Positions 16,639-25,048 of a DNA stretch of 64,000 nucleotides are shown here, one piece after another. Position numbers and translations under genes: made by a program. The notes below the pieces were generated by a model. It ran no database searches. It worked only from the letters and a program-made list of their open reading frames with translations, and was not told where the DNA came from. The DNA is from SABI01 sp963678555 (lineage in GTDB: Bacteria; Spirochaetota; Spirochaetia; Sphaerochaetales; Sphaerochaetaceae): positions 434,001-498,000 of the forward strand of contig CAXXJA010000003.1 of the NCBI GenBank assembly GCA_963678555.2, read 5' to 3'. The first letter of the stretch is position 1; each line of letters begins with the position of its first letter.

Positions 16639-18015
16639 ATGAAAAAAGGTGCTACACGGTTTGTTTGTTCGGAATGTGGAAATACCGAGCCGAAATGGCT
16701 TGGTAGGTGTCCTCAGTGCGGAAGCTGGAATACGTTCACTGAGCAGCAATCTGTAGCACCACACGTAAAGAGATCTGCAGCAGGGATGGTTGACGGATCG
16801 CTCAAGCAGCTAATGAGTATTGAGGATGTTGTAGTAAATAAAGACTTTACGTATACATCTAACATCTCAGAGTTCGATCGGGTGCTCGGCGGAGCCATTA
16901 TGCACGGAAGTGCCACGCTCATCGGCGGTGAGCCTGGGATTGGAAAGTCAACTCTCATGCTCCAGGTTGTAGCTTCCCTGACCAATAAGAAAGCGATCTA
17001 TGTATCAGGAGAAGAGTCTCCTCAACAGGTGAAAAAACGTGCTCAACGCCTCTCACTTCCCCTTGAGCGGATACTTCTCTTCAATAATACGAATCTTGAG
17101 AGCCTCATTGATATCATTGCAAAGGAAAAGCCGGACTGCCTTGTTGTAGATTCTCTCCAGACCCTTACCAGCAGTGATCTCTCTTCCGCTTCAGGTTCCG
17201 TATCTCAGATGAAAAACTGCGCATCCGACCTTGTCGATGTTGCCAAGGCTGCCGGATGTGCTCTGTTTCTTGTCGGTCACGTCACAAAGGATGGCCAGAT
17301 TGCAGGACCAAAGGTTGTTGAGCACATAGTCGATACTGTTCTCTACTTCGAGATGGCTGAGACTGGCGCTCGGATCATTCGTGCCGCAAAGAACCGTTTT
17401 GGTTCGATAGATGAAATCGGTATTTTTATCATGGGAGAGAAGGGCCTTGTGCCAGTTCCCGACCCTGCCGGTTTCTTTCTTTCAAAAAGGCCGCAGGGAA
17501 CGATACCTCCCGGTATCGCCTTCGGCACAGTACTTGAGGGTAGCAGGACGTTCCTGATTGAAATACAGGCACTCAGTGTACCGCTCAGTTCTTCGGGATA
17601 TCCGAGGATATTTTCAGAAAAGATAGATTCATCTACCGTTTCACGTATAGCTGCGATACTCGAGCGACATGCGGGAATTGTTCTTTCCCGCAACGATATC
17701 TATGTGAATGTGGCCGGCGGAATCAAAGTGAAAGAGGTTGCCATAGAACTTCCTCTTGCCCTTGCTCTGTACTCGGCGCTGACAGGAAAGGCCCTTCCTG
17801 CCGGTCTTGTTTCCATGGGGGAACTCTCTCTCGCCGGTGAAGTACGGCCGGTCGGTTTCAGCGATAAACGGATCAAAGGAGCCTTGGAAATGGGGTATTC
17901 AACTCTCCTGATTCCTTCATCCACCAAGCGTGGGATGCGGAAGGGTACCTTCCTATCCTGTGAAACAATCGGAGAGGCTCTCAGGCAGGTCTCCGGGATT
18001 CAGGAGACTTCGTAA
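16639..18015 (+). CDS. radA: DNA repair protein RadA
   Basis: A 458-residue RecA-like helicase that processes recombination intermediates. The N-terminal zinc finger uses Cys10, Cys13, Cys24 and Cys27 (CSECG and CPQCG). Walker A is GGEPGIGKST (about 97-106), and the RadA-specific KNRFG motif occurs as AAKNRFGSIDEIGIF. The C-terminal third is the Lon-protease-like domain, without the catalytic serine, as is normal for RadA. AGAAGG precedes the ATG. Its stop codon lies inside the first copy of a 30-bp repeat discussed separately. Confidence 0.96.
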   Translation: MKKGATRFVCSECGNTEPKWLGRCPQCGSWNTFTEQQSVAPHVKRSAAGMVDGSLKQLMSIEDVVVNKDFTYTSNISEFDRVLGGAIMHGSATLIGGEPGIGKSTLMLQVVASLTNKKAIYVSGEESPQQVKKRAQRLSLPLERILLFNNTNLESLIDIIAKEKPDCLVVDSLQTLTSSDLSSASGSVSQMKNCASDLVDVAKAAGCALFLVGHVTKDGQIAGPKVVEHIVDTVLYFEMAETGARIIRAAKNRFGSIDEIGIFIMGEKGLVPVPDPAGFFLSKRPQGTIPPGIAFGTVLEGSRTFLIEIQALSVPLSSSGYPRIFSEKIDSSTVSRIAAILERHAGIVLSRNDIYVNVAGGIKVKEVAIELPLALALYSALTGKALPAGLVSMGELSLAGEVRPVGFSDKRIKGALEMGYSTLLIPSSTKRGMRKGTFLSCETIGEALRQVSGIQETS

Positions 18016-18030
18016 GCACTCCTTACTAAC
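18012..18030. repeat. Operator-like palindrome, copy 1
   Basis: On the minus strand this reads as TTAGTAAG, five bases, then CTTAC(G)AA, one mismatch from a perfect 8+8 palindrome. It overlaps the radA stop codon. With the preceding bases from about 18000 it matches a second copy at 18565-18595 over some 30 bases. Confidence 0.7.
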
Positions 18031-18591
18031 AGAAATTTCAGGACTACTCTCTTATAAAACTTCTCATGCACGTAGATATGGACGCAGCAGATATTGGATA
18101 TCGTATGGATAAGAATGATAGCCTGCCGTGTCTGTCCACCCTCTGAAAACTGGTTCAGATTGGAAGGGTAGAAGAGCGCGGTACATCAGTGTCACACGAC
18201 ACAGCATCGGCTCTCTCCTGATTTTCTCACGGAAAAGAGCACAGTACCCGTTTAATCTCTGCCAGGGAGGGGAAGTAATAATCCGGGACCTTAGTACGTA
18301 GTCCTTATTATCATGGATTCCTTTCCAGACGCTCTCTGCAATGCTTCTGCTCCACATGATATATATAGTTAGTATTCCTTACTAAAAGAAAGGGCAGTAT
18401 GTTTCTGGTCCGTTCAAGCTGGGTGAGTACCTGGAATTTGTCATGATCAACGATGAGGGAGGTGGCAGCCGGTTACCTCAGAGGGCAGGCAGTTGGCGCT
18501 GTTTAACGATACGGAAGGAACGATATTTGTTCCTTCCTGCGCCTGGTCACTGTATGTACGTGAATCAGGAGTACTTAGTAAGCACTCCTGA
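18016..18591. other. 575-bp gap without a convincing gene
   Basis: The gap between the convergent radA and TraB-family genes has no frame I trust. A 97-codon frame on the minus strand (18064-18357, MWSRSIAESVWKGIHD start) lies just downstream of palindrome copy 2 and a TATATATAT stretch, but it has no Shine-Dalgarno and no recognisable family. The gap also holds a perfect 9-bp hairpin (GGAAGGAAC, 7-base loop, GTTCCTTCC at 18513-18537) without a T-tract. The segment is bounded by near-identical 30-bp repeats, which suggests an insertion or a decayed gene. Confidence 0.5.
18369..18385. repeat. Operator-like palindrome, copy 2
   Basis: TTAGTA, five bases, TACTAA is a perfect 6+6 inverted repeat. 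It is a shortened version of the palindromes at 18012 and 18575, and lies directly upstream of an AT-rich promoter-like stretch on the minus strand. Confidence 0.65.
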
Positions 18592-18595
18592 CTAA
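18565..18595. repeat. Operator-like palindrome, copy 3, within a larger inverted repeat
   Basis: TTAGTAAG-like and CTTACTAA-like half sites (one mismatch) cover 18575-18595. The flanks TCAGGAGT (18565-18572) and ACTCCTGA (18584-18591) also form a perfect 8-bp inverted repeat around an inner CTTAGTAAG. The element overlaps the stop codon of the TraB-family gene. Confidence 0.7.
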
Positions 18596-19782
18596 AGAGA
18601 CTGTATGATAAGAGGAAAGGCAATAAAGGTTCCGATTGATGCAAATAAGCTGGTGAGGAAGAACAGGAAGAGGGGATGAATAACCCTGTTCCTGTACCAT
18701 CCCTTGATATGCAGGATATCGTCGGTAAGGGCTTCGAAGTCGAGGACTCTGGGTTTCCTCAAAGAGACCTCCAGAACACCTGCAACCATGCCTACTCCTA
18801 GGGTCGGACTCAGCGCGGTGATCGGTGCTGACAGCGTTGAGACGATGACGGTAAGCGGATGAGCCAGTCCGATGATGCTTGCAAGAGCTGTCAGTGATGA
18901 ATTGAGACCGAACCAGTATAGGAACATCGTGAGTCCACTCGTCCATCCAGATCTGATAAAGCCGACCGCTATGAGAGCCAGGAGAGCTACAACTATTCCC
19001 CAGGAGAAGATCTTACCGGCAGGAGATGCTTTGGGAATCGATGAAATCGCCCTGAGTGAGTAGGATCCCGTGCCAGCATCGAGTTTCTCCATGTGCCTGA
19101 TAAGACCGGGTGCATGCCCTGCGCCAACCACTGCAACGACATTTCTGCCCTTTGAACGGTAGATCTTTGTGGCAAGATATTCGTCTCGTTCATCAATGAG
19201 CACTTTCTTGATGGTCGGCAGCTCTTCAGCCATCTCATCAAGCATCGATTGAAGCATGTTTGTGCCTTTCAGCGATTCAATTTCTTCGTCACTGATCTCT
19301 TCCTTGGAAAAGGCCGCGGTGAGGAGGGAGGATATAAGCTTTGCCTTGTTCCACCAGTTACTGAGACGCCATGCCCGTTTAAAGGTCACCTCTATCTCCC
19401 TGTCACACAGTTCAAGAGGAATGTCACGCTCAGTGGCGATCTCAGCTCCCTTCATGATCTCATCACCGGGTGAGATGCCCATCTTATCGCCAAGCTTCTT
19501 CTGATACGAAGAGAGAGCGAGGTTTGCCAGCAGCAGAAACCCTTTGTTCTGCTTGAGCACCTGCTTGATATCCAGGTTCTCCCACCCCTTTTTCTCTGTC
19601 TTGGATCGGTATCTGCCCTCATCAAGTTCAATACAGATCATGTCTGGAGTTGTTTCATCAATAACCTGCTCAACTTCGTTAACACTCTCTGCAGAGACAT
19701 GTGCTGTGCCTATGAGGATGATTTCCTTTCCGTCAGCACAGGTAATCTTATGCTGGGTGTCTGTTAGTTTTTCAACAATCAC
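18592..19782 (-). CDS. TraB/PrgY-family membrane protein
   Basis: A 396-residue protein of the TraB family (TraB/PrgY/GumN fold). The N-terminal domain has the conserved IGTAHVSAESVNEVEQ (about 23-38) and DMICIELDEGRY, and a second conserved block VVAVVGAGHAPGLIRHM (about 215-230). The last 130 residues hold several hydrophobic helices, so the protein is anchored in the membrane. PrgY in Enterococcus blocks its own sex pheromone; the catalytic role of the wider family is unsettled and some members look like metal-dependent proteases. The start is a GTG with GGAGG upstream. It converges on radA across the repeat-bounded gap. Confidence 0.85.
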   Translation of the reverse strand: MIVEKLTDTQHKITCADGKEIILIGTAHVSAESVNEVEQVIDETTPDMICIELDEGRYRSKTEKKGWENLDIKQVLKQNKGFLLLANLALSSYQKKLGDKMGISPGDEIMKGAEIATERDIPLELCDREIEVTFKRAWRLSNWWNKAKLISSLLTAAFSKEEISDEEIESLKGTNMLQSMLDEMAEELPTIKKVLIDERDEYLATKIYRSKGRNVVAVVGAGHAPGLIRHMEKLDAGTGSYSLRAISSIPKASPAGKIFSWGIVVALLALIAVGFIRSGWTSGLTMFLYWFGLNSSLTALASIIGLAHPLTVIVSTLSAPITALSPTLGVGMVAGVLEVSLRKPRVLDFEALTDDILHIKGWYRNRVIHPLFLFFLTSLFASIGTFIAFPLIIQSL

Positions 19783-19876
19783 TGATGTAGCCTCCGGGGG
19801 TGTTCATCCATGGAAACGGATGAGTATACCTCATAAATATACGACTCGTGGAGCACAGAGGCAACCATAAAAGCCC

Positions 19877-20302
19877 TCATTCAGTTCCATCCATCGGAAG
19901 AAAGAACTGAACGGCAGTCTCAAAGCGTTTCTCTTTGTATATCCGTATATATGCTGTAGAGATTGTTGCTGTTGAGATAAATTTCATAAAAAAAGGGAGC
20001 AGGTCCAGTTTTGATTCCGGAGTGAATGGCAGCTGCTGAAATGAATATGACCCGGCTGGAATGGTCGTGACCGGATCTTCTGTTTCTTTCGGATGACGAA
20101 TCGCGATGTTCTTCACTTCCGCACGGGCAAGTTCATCTGATAGACTGAGCGTGCAGGTGATGAGATAGTCGGTACCGACAGGTGCCGTCTCAAGGTGTGA
20201 GAGGACCGTTTCATACGCGGTTCCCGCTGAAGCATCACTTGATTCATTTTGTATCGGATGACAATATGCTAATTCCTGGTGAAGATGAAGTTGCCGGATC
20301 AA
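19877..20302 (-). CDS. Uncharacterised protein, start unclear
   Basis: The frame from about 20250 down to the stop at 19877 has protein-like composition (for example AGSYSFQQLPFTPESK, MKFISTATISTAYIRIYKEK) and nothing on the other strand competes, so I think a gene of 120-140 codons is here. I do not recognise the family. No ATG or GTG lies in frame near the beginning; the only candidate is a TTG at 20302 with a poor ribosome site. The true start may be an unusual codon, or the 5' end may be frameshifted or decayed. It diverges from the YgjP-like gene. Confidence 0.4.
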   Translation of the reverse strand: MIRQLHLHQELAYCHPIQNESSDASAGTAYETVLSHLETAPVGTDYLITCTLSLSDELARAEVKNIAIRHPKETEDPVTTIPAGSYSFQQLPFTPESKLDLLPFFMKFISTATISTAYIRIYKEKRFETAVQFFLPMDGTE

Positions 20303-20329
20303 TGGGTCCCCCTGTACAAGGAGAGTGTA

Positions 20330-21031
20330 GTGAAAAGTGACAGGAAAGTACAGTATTCTCTGGTTCGCAGTGCACGCAGGACCCGTGTTTCTATGAGGAT
20401 CGATGATGCGGGAGCTCTGGTGGTTTCGGCACCGAAGACGATGAGCAGGCAGAGAATCGAGGATATCGTACTGAAACATACAGATTGGATTGAGCGACAG
20501 ACGTCGATGGTAAAGGCTCTTCCCCGCAGGCTTGATCAGCATACCTATCGCGATGGAGATGTGTTTCTTGTGCTCGGAAGCCGTGTCACTCTGGAGGTGC
20601 ACAAGGAGACTGAGGAGTCCTTCGCTTTTGACGGACAGATACTTGCCGTGGGTTCTCCAAGCGTGTCGAAACGGACAGTGTCGTCACTGATTAACCGATT
20701 CTACGATTCGCTGGGAATCGAGGTGTATACACCGTACGTTACGCGCTACCTTTATGCTCTTGGTCTTGATCCAAGGGATGTGACGATCAGGATGGCAGGA
20801 TATCCGAAACGTCTGGGAAGCTGTTCGAAGGACCGGAATCTCAGTTTTTCGAGAAGGTCTTTAATGCTTCCACGAAACCTGATAGAATATGTAGCACTAC
20901 ACGAGGTAGCACATCTTGTATATTTTGATCACAGCAAAAAGTTTAAGGACCTGATTGGGCAGCATATGCCCGATTATCGGGAGCGGATAGCGGAAATAAA
21001 GAGGCGAAGGCTTCAGATATCATATCTGTGA
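20330..21031 (+). CDS. YgjP/DUF45-type metal-dependent peptidase
   Basis: A 233-residue protein of the YgjP-like (M48-related, DUF45) family. The zinc motif is HEVAH (about 191-195) with a third histidine in YFDHSKKF, followed by the family ending DYRERIAEIKRRR. The upstream half has KTMSRQRIEDIVLKHTDWI, also family-typical. I start at the GTG at 20330, which has a strong AAGGAG six bases upstream; the longer frame starts with a GTG at 20279 without a site. Substrates of this family are unknown. The flavodiiron gene follows 41 bp downstream. Confidence 0.85.
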   Translation: MKSDRKVQYSLVRSARRTRVSMRIDDAGALVVSAPKTMSRQRIEDIVLKHTDWIERQTSMVKALPRRLDQHTYRDGDVFLVLGSRVTLEVHKETEESFAFDGQILAVGSPSVSKRTVSSLINRFYDSLGIEVYTPYVTRYLYALGLDPRDVTIRMAGYPKRLGSCSKDRNLSFSRRSLMLPRNLIEYVALHEVAHLVYFDHSKKFKDLIGQHMPDYRERIAEIKRRRLQISYL

Positions 21032-21072
21032 GACGAGAGATAATGCCCGTGACGGGTGGAGGGAAGTATCAT

Positions 21073-22281
21073 ATGAAACCGGATAAAGTTGTTGACGGTG
21101 TGTACCGCATTTTTGCAGACATAGAGACGAGAGATCTGTTCGAAGGGATCTGGCCGCTGCCTGATGGAGTGAACATCAACTCGTATATCGTAAAAGGGAA
21201 AGACAAGATTGCTTTCATTGACCTTGTAAAGGACTGGGAGGGTGCAGCTGCGAAATTCCAGAAGCAGATCGATTCTCTCGGCATCTCATTCAATGATGTT
21301 GATTACCTGATTCTGAACCATATGGAACCAGACCACACCGGACACCTGGCAGAGATGGTGAAAGACAACAAAAAGCTCGAGATCCTCTGCACGAAGAAAG
21401 CTGTCCCTCTGGTAGAGGCCTTTTACGGGGTATCGGAGAATGTCCGTGCTGTCTCTTCCGGTGACTCCATCGAACTCGGGGGCAAGACGATCGTGTTTGA
21501 GGAGACTCCGAATATCCACTGGCCGGAGACGATGATGAGCTATCTCGTCGAGGATAAGATCCTGTTCAGCTGTGACGGATTCGGTTCCTTCGGTACCTAT
21601 AAACACTCATTCGATGATGAACTTACCCAGGAAGAGTGGGATCGCCTGATTCCCGAGACAAGAAGATACTACAGCAATATCGTATCAACCTTCTCCCCCT
21701 TCGTGCTGAAGGCTATTGCAAAACTTGCATCGCTCGACATCAGTATCATCGCTCCCTCTCATGGTATCATCTGGCGCTATGAACCCAAGAAGATCATTGA
21801 TCTGTACAGTCAGTATGCACAGAATATGAACGAACCGAAAAAGGGAATGGTGACCATCATATACTCCACGATGTATGGCAACAGTGCAAAACTGATTCCT
21901 CTGATGAAGGCCTCCCTGGAGGCCGAAGGTGTGAAGGTTGTCACGCATCAGGTGCCTCAAGACCACGCATCCTACATCCTTTCCTCGGCATGGGATTCAG
22001 CCGGTCTCGTCTTCGCTATGCCGACCTACGAATATAAGATGTTCCCTCCGATGTACCATGTGCTCGATATTCTCGAGAGATCCCACGTCAATCGTCGCAA
22101 GGTGGTTCGTCTCGGTTCCTATGGATGGTCCGGAGGAGCACAGAAACAGTTCGACCCCTTCATCGAATCGCTCAAGTGGGAGTGCCTGGGAAACATTGAG
22201 TATCAGGGAGCCCCGACGGAGGAGGATGTAGAGAAGGTCCGTCAGGCGGCTAAGGTGCTTGCCTCTGCAGTCAGGGAGTAG
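21073..22281 (+). CDS. Flavodiiron protein (oxygen/NO reductase, FprA type)
   Basis: A 402-residue A-type flavodiiron protein that reduces oxygen to water or NO to N2O and protects anaerobes. The beta-lactamase-like domain has the diiron ligands in NHMEPDHTGH, HWPETMM, SCDGFGSFG and APSHGIIW, all present. The flavodoxin domain begins about residue 250 with the FMN loop YSTMYGNSAKL. No rubredoxin domain is fused, so an external rubredoxin or similar partner is expected. The ATG at 21073 is chosen because GGAGGG precedes it. A terminator follows the gene. Confidence 0.95.
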   Translation: MKPDKVVDGVYRIFADIETRDLFEGIWPLPDGVNINSYIVKGKDKIAFIDLVKDWEGAAAKFQKQIDSLGISFNDVDYLILNHMEPDHTGHLAEMVKDNKKLEILCTKKAVPLVEAFYGVSENVRAVSSGDSIELGGKTIVFEETPNIHWPETMMSYLVEDKILFSCDGFGSFGTYKHSFDDELTQEEWDRLIPETRRYYSNIVSTFSPFVLKAIAKLASLDISIIAPSHGIIWRYEPKKIIDLYSQYAQNMNEPKKGMVTIIYSTMYGNSAKLIPLMKASLEAEGVKVVTHQVPQDHASYILSSAWDSAGLVFAMPTYEYKMFPPMYHVLDILERSHVNRRKVVRLGSYGWSGGAQKQFDPFIESLKWECLGNIEYQGAPTEEDVEKVRQAAKVLASAVRE

Positions 22282-22327
22282 CGCAGTAGACGACCTTTCG
22301 GATGTTTTTTCTTGTGTCCAGGAGTGT

Positions 22328-22360
22328 GGCCGTCAGGACGACTGACGGCCTTATTCTTAT
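22328..22360 (+). terminator. Intrinsic terminator of the flavodiiron gene
   Basis: GGCCGTCAG, a five-base loop and CTGACGGCC form a perfect 9-bp stem followed by TTATTCTTATT. Its T-tract runs into the stop codon of the convergent pepD. Confidence 0.85.
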
Positions 22361-23811
22361 TCTACGATACTGCACAGGTGTCGGATGAATGAAGCCACCC
22401 GTTCGCTTGAGCTGATGGAGAGTCTCTCGTTCACAGAGTGAACATCCTCGATATCGGGACCGAGCGATACGGAATCCATTCCTGCTATCCTGTCATTGAT
22501 GATCCCGCACTCGAGTCCTGCATGGATTGCCGTGATGACCGGCTCTTTTTTGTCAGATGAGCGGTAGGCTTCTGCACAGAACCGTGCCAGAGGAGATTCG
22601 GGGTTCGGTGTCCATGCCGGGTACGATCCTCCACGGACCACCTCAGCGCCGCATACGTGGAATGCCTCTTCAGTCAGATCGGCTGCATGATCCCGTGCGC
22701 TCTCGACAGAGGAGCGGTGCGAACTCACCATATGCACGTGAGAGTTCTCTGTTGAGATGATGGCAAGGTTGGCAGAGGTCTCCACCACATTCTCAAGTGC
22801 TTCACTCATCCTCAGGACTCCATGAGGAGCCAGAAGAAGGGAGCGGATGAGCCCCGTGCTCTGTTCCTGTGAAAGAGAAGTTTTTGCTTTCACTGTGCTG
22901 TCGTCCACGGAACAGGCGATAGATGACTCAACGTATTTCAGCTCCTGTTGGATAATCGAGCATACAGAATCTACCTTCTCCTTCAGACTGTCACCATCAA
23001 GCGAAGAGACGATGCGTGCTGTACAGGTACTGGGAATAACATTCCTCCTGACTCCGCCGTCTATCTGTATGATTCTGAAGGAGTCATCTCCACGTAGCGA
23101 AGAGAGAATACGGGCCATGATCTTTATCGCATTTCCCCTCTGCGTGTGGATTTCTCCTCCGCTGTGTCCGCCGAGGAGACCGTGGACTGTGATCTCCCAC
23201 TGGTTTGTGTCAGGGTCAATTCCGGTCTCTGAGATTATCAGGTCTCCGTCAACCTCGTTACCTCCGGCACAGCCGATATAGAAGATTCCCTCTTCCTCGC
23301 TGTCGAGGTTGATCAGGCGCCGGCTCTGGATCATTTCTGGCTCAAGGGCAAACGCTCCGGTAAGGCCGGTTTCTTCTTCGACGGTGAAGATACCTTCAAG
23401 GGGTCCGTGGACGACCTCGGGATCAGAGAACAGGTCAAGCATCAATGCCAGGGCAATGCCGTTATCAGCTCCGAGGGTCGTTCCGTCTGCCCGAAGGACA
23501 TCTTCTTCCCTGATCAGAGAGATTCCGTCAGTCAGGAAGTTATGGTCAGAACCTTCCTTTTTCACGCACACCATATCCATGTGACCCTGAAACGCGAGGG
23601 GGGCAATGTGTTCCTTGCCCGCCGTTGCGGGAACCTTCATGATGACGTTTCCTGTAGCATCAGTGAGAGCCGTGAAGCCATGCTCTGCGGCAAAGGAAAG
23701 CAGGTATTCCCTCACACCTCCCTCATTTCCCGACTCGCGGGGAATATCTGATATCTCCTTGAAGTATCTCCATAGACCGTTTGCATACAACGTCTCTTTC
23801 TGTGTCATCAT
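22357..23811 (-). CDS. pepD: Aminoacyl-histidine dipeptidase (Xaa-His dipeptidase)
   Basis: A 484-residue M20-family metallopeptidase that splits dipeptides such as carnosine-type Xaa-His in the cytoplasm. Zinc-site motifs are visible: QGHMDMVCVKK, LGADNGIALALMLD and EEETGLTGAF. The start at 23811 (MMTQKETLYANG) is supported by AAGGAG; the longer frame to 23859 overlaps nagA and lacks a site. It is the last gene of the leftward ygiQ-MATE-nagA-pepD run, after nagA with a 44-bp gap. Confidence 0.95.
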   Translation of the reverse strand: MMTQKETLYANGLWRYFKEISDIPRESGNEGGVREYLLSFAAEHGFTALTDATGNVIMKVPATAGKEHIAPLAFQGHMDMVCVKKEGSDHNFLTDGISLIREEDVLRADGTTLGADNGIALALMLDLFSDPEVVHGPLEGIFTVEEETGLTGAFALEPEMIQSRRLINLDSEEEGIFYIGCAGGNEVDGDLIISETGIDPDTNQWEITVHGLLGGHSGGEIHTQRGNAIKIMARILSSLRGDDSFRIIQIDGGVRRNVIPSTCTARIVSSLDGDSLKEKVDSVCSIIQQELKYVESSIACSVDDSTVKAKTSLSQEQSTGLIRSLLLAPHGVLRMSEALENVVETSANLAIISTENSHVHMVSSHRSSVESARDHAADLTEEAFHVCGAEVVRGGSYPAWTPNPESPLARFCAEAYRSSDKKEPVITAIHAGLECGIINDRIAGMDSVSLGPDIEDVHSVNERLSISSSERVASFIRHLCSIVE

Positions 23812-23855
23812 GTGAGTGTTCTCCTTATGGGTGGTTTTAAGGGTGGGTTCATTGT

Positions 23856-25034
23856 TCACAGATAGTTTCTCACCATTGAACCCCGTATGAACAGGGCCTT
23901 CAGGTCTATATGTGAGTCAAGGACTGCGATATCGGCAAAATAGCCGGGAATAAGCTTTCCTTTTAAGGCTATATCATAGATTCTTGCAGGATTTGCTGCT
24001 GCCATTTGCATGACATCCTCGATGGGGATCTCCCATGAGATGAGATTCCTGACTCCCTTGATCATGGTCAGTGCGGAGCCGAGAAGCGTATCATAATCGC
24101 TCTTGCGGTGAAATGCGCCGTCATGACCGAGAACCGCCGGTTCCCCATTGGCTACAAGTTCGCCCTCTTTCTGCTCTGTAGGTTTGAGTGAATCGGTGAC
24201 CAGCACGACATTTCTGACTGATTTCTCTCTCAGAAGGAGTTTGATCAGGTCTGGATGTACATGCACACCATCGGCTATCACCTCACACTGCATATCCTGT
24301 TCGATCATGATCGCACCGACCGTCCCGGGGTTGCGGTGATGGAGGCGGCTCATCGCATTGAAGAAGTGAGTGGAATGAAGTATCCCGACCTGCATACCTT
24401 CCAGGATATTCTCATAGGTCGCATTGGTATGTCCGGCAAGCAGTACAATTCCCTGTTTGATGGCCCTGAGCGCGAGCTCTCTCATGTTTTTCAGTTCGGG
24501 AGCCACTGTCATACACACGATATGTCCCTTGCCTTTCTTGACAAGCTCGTCAAACAGATCAAGGTCTACAGACTGCACTCCAGCAGGATTCTGGGCACCA
24601 ATGCGCGCATGGGAGATGAAGGGGCCCTCCACATTGATTCCCAGGATCTCAGCCCCTTCTTCGGTGCCGATTACCTTGGTGATATGCTCTATCGCCTCCA
24701 ACATCCTTTCTTTTGTATCTGTATATACGGTGGGGAAGAATCCGGTCACGCCGAAGTCTGCAAGGCGTTCACTCATATGAAGGATTGAATCACCTGAGAG
24801 GTCATCGGTTCCCCAACCGCCGATACCATGGATATGAGTATCCAGGAAACCCGGTACAATGAAGGCCCCATGAACATCAATCACCTCTGTCCCTTCGGGA
24901 AACCGTTTCTGAGAGAATCTGTTCATATTGAAGATATCACCGATCAGACCGTCAGCGTCTATGTATAGTCCGCAGCCGGGCAGCTTTACTGTTCCGGATA
25001 TCACCGTACCGTTGATGAGGACCTGTGTTGACAT
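23856..25034 (-). CDS. nagA: N-acetylglucosamine-6-phosphate deacetylase
   Basis: A 392-residue amidohydrolase that removes the acetyl group from GlcNAc-6-phosphate during amino-sugar use and cell-wall recycling. Metal-binding motifs are DTHIHGIGGWG (about 58-68), NVEGPF, GHTNATYE, THFFNAMSRLHHR and VTDSLKPT. The ATG at 25034 has GGGAGGAG upstream. No nagB or PTS gene is adjacent, so it is not in a classical nag operon. It starts 14 bp after the MATE transporter. Confidence 0.95.
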   Translation of the reverse strand: MSTQVLINGTVISGTVKLPGCGLYIDADGLIGDIFNMNRFSQKRFPEGTEVIDVHGAFIVPGFLDTHIHGIGGWGTDDLSGDSILHMSERLADFGVTGFFPTVYTDTKERMLEAIEHITKVIGTEEGAEILGINVEGPFISHARIGAQNPAGVQSVDLDLFDELVKKGKGHIVCMTVAPELKNMRELALRAIKQGIVLLAGHTNATYENILEGMQVGILHSTHFFNAMSRLHHRNPGTVGAIMIEQDMQCEVIADGVHVHPDLIKLLLREKSVRNVVLVTDSLKPTEQKEGELVANGEPAVLGHDGAFHRKSDYDTLLGSALTMIKGVRNLISWEIPIEDVMQMAAANPARIYDIALKGKLIPGYFADIAVLDSHIDLKALFIRGSMVRNYL

Positions 25035-25048
25035 TCGTCTCTCCTCCC

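Noticed and set aside
18064..18357. 97-codon frame in the radA-TraB gap
   Set aside because: It has no Shine-Dalgarno and no recognised family, and lies within a probable inserted or decayed segment. I kept it only as a remark on the gap.
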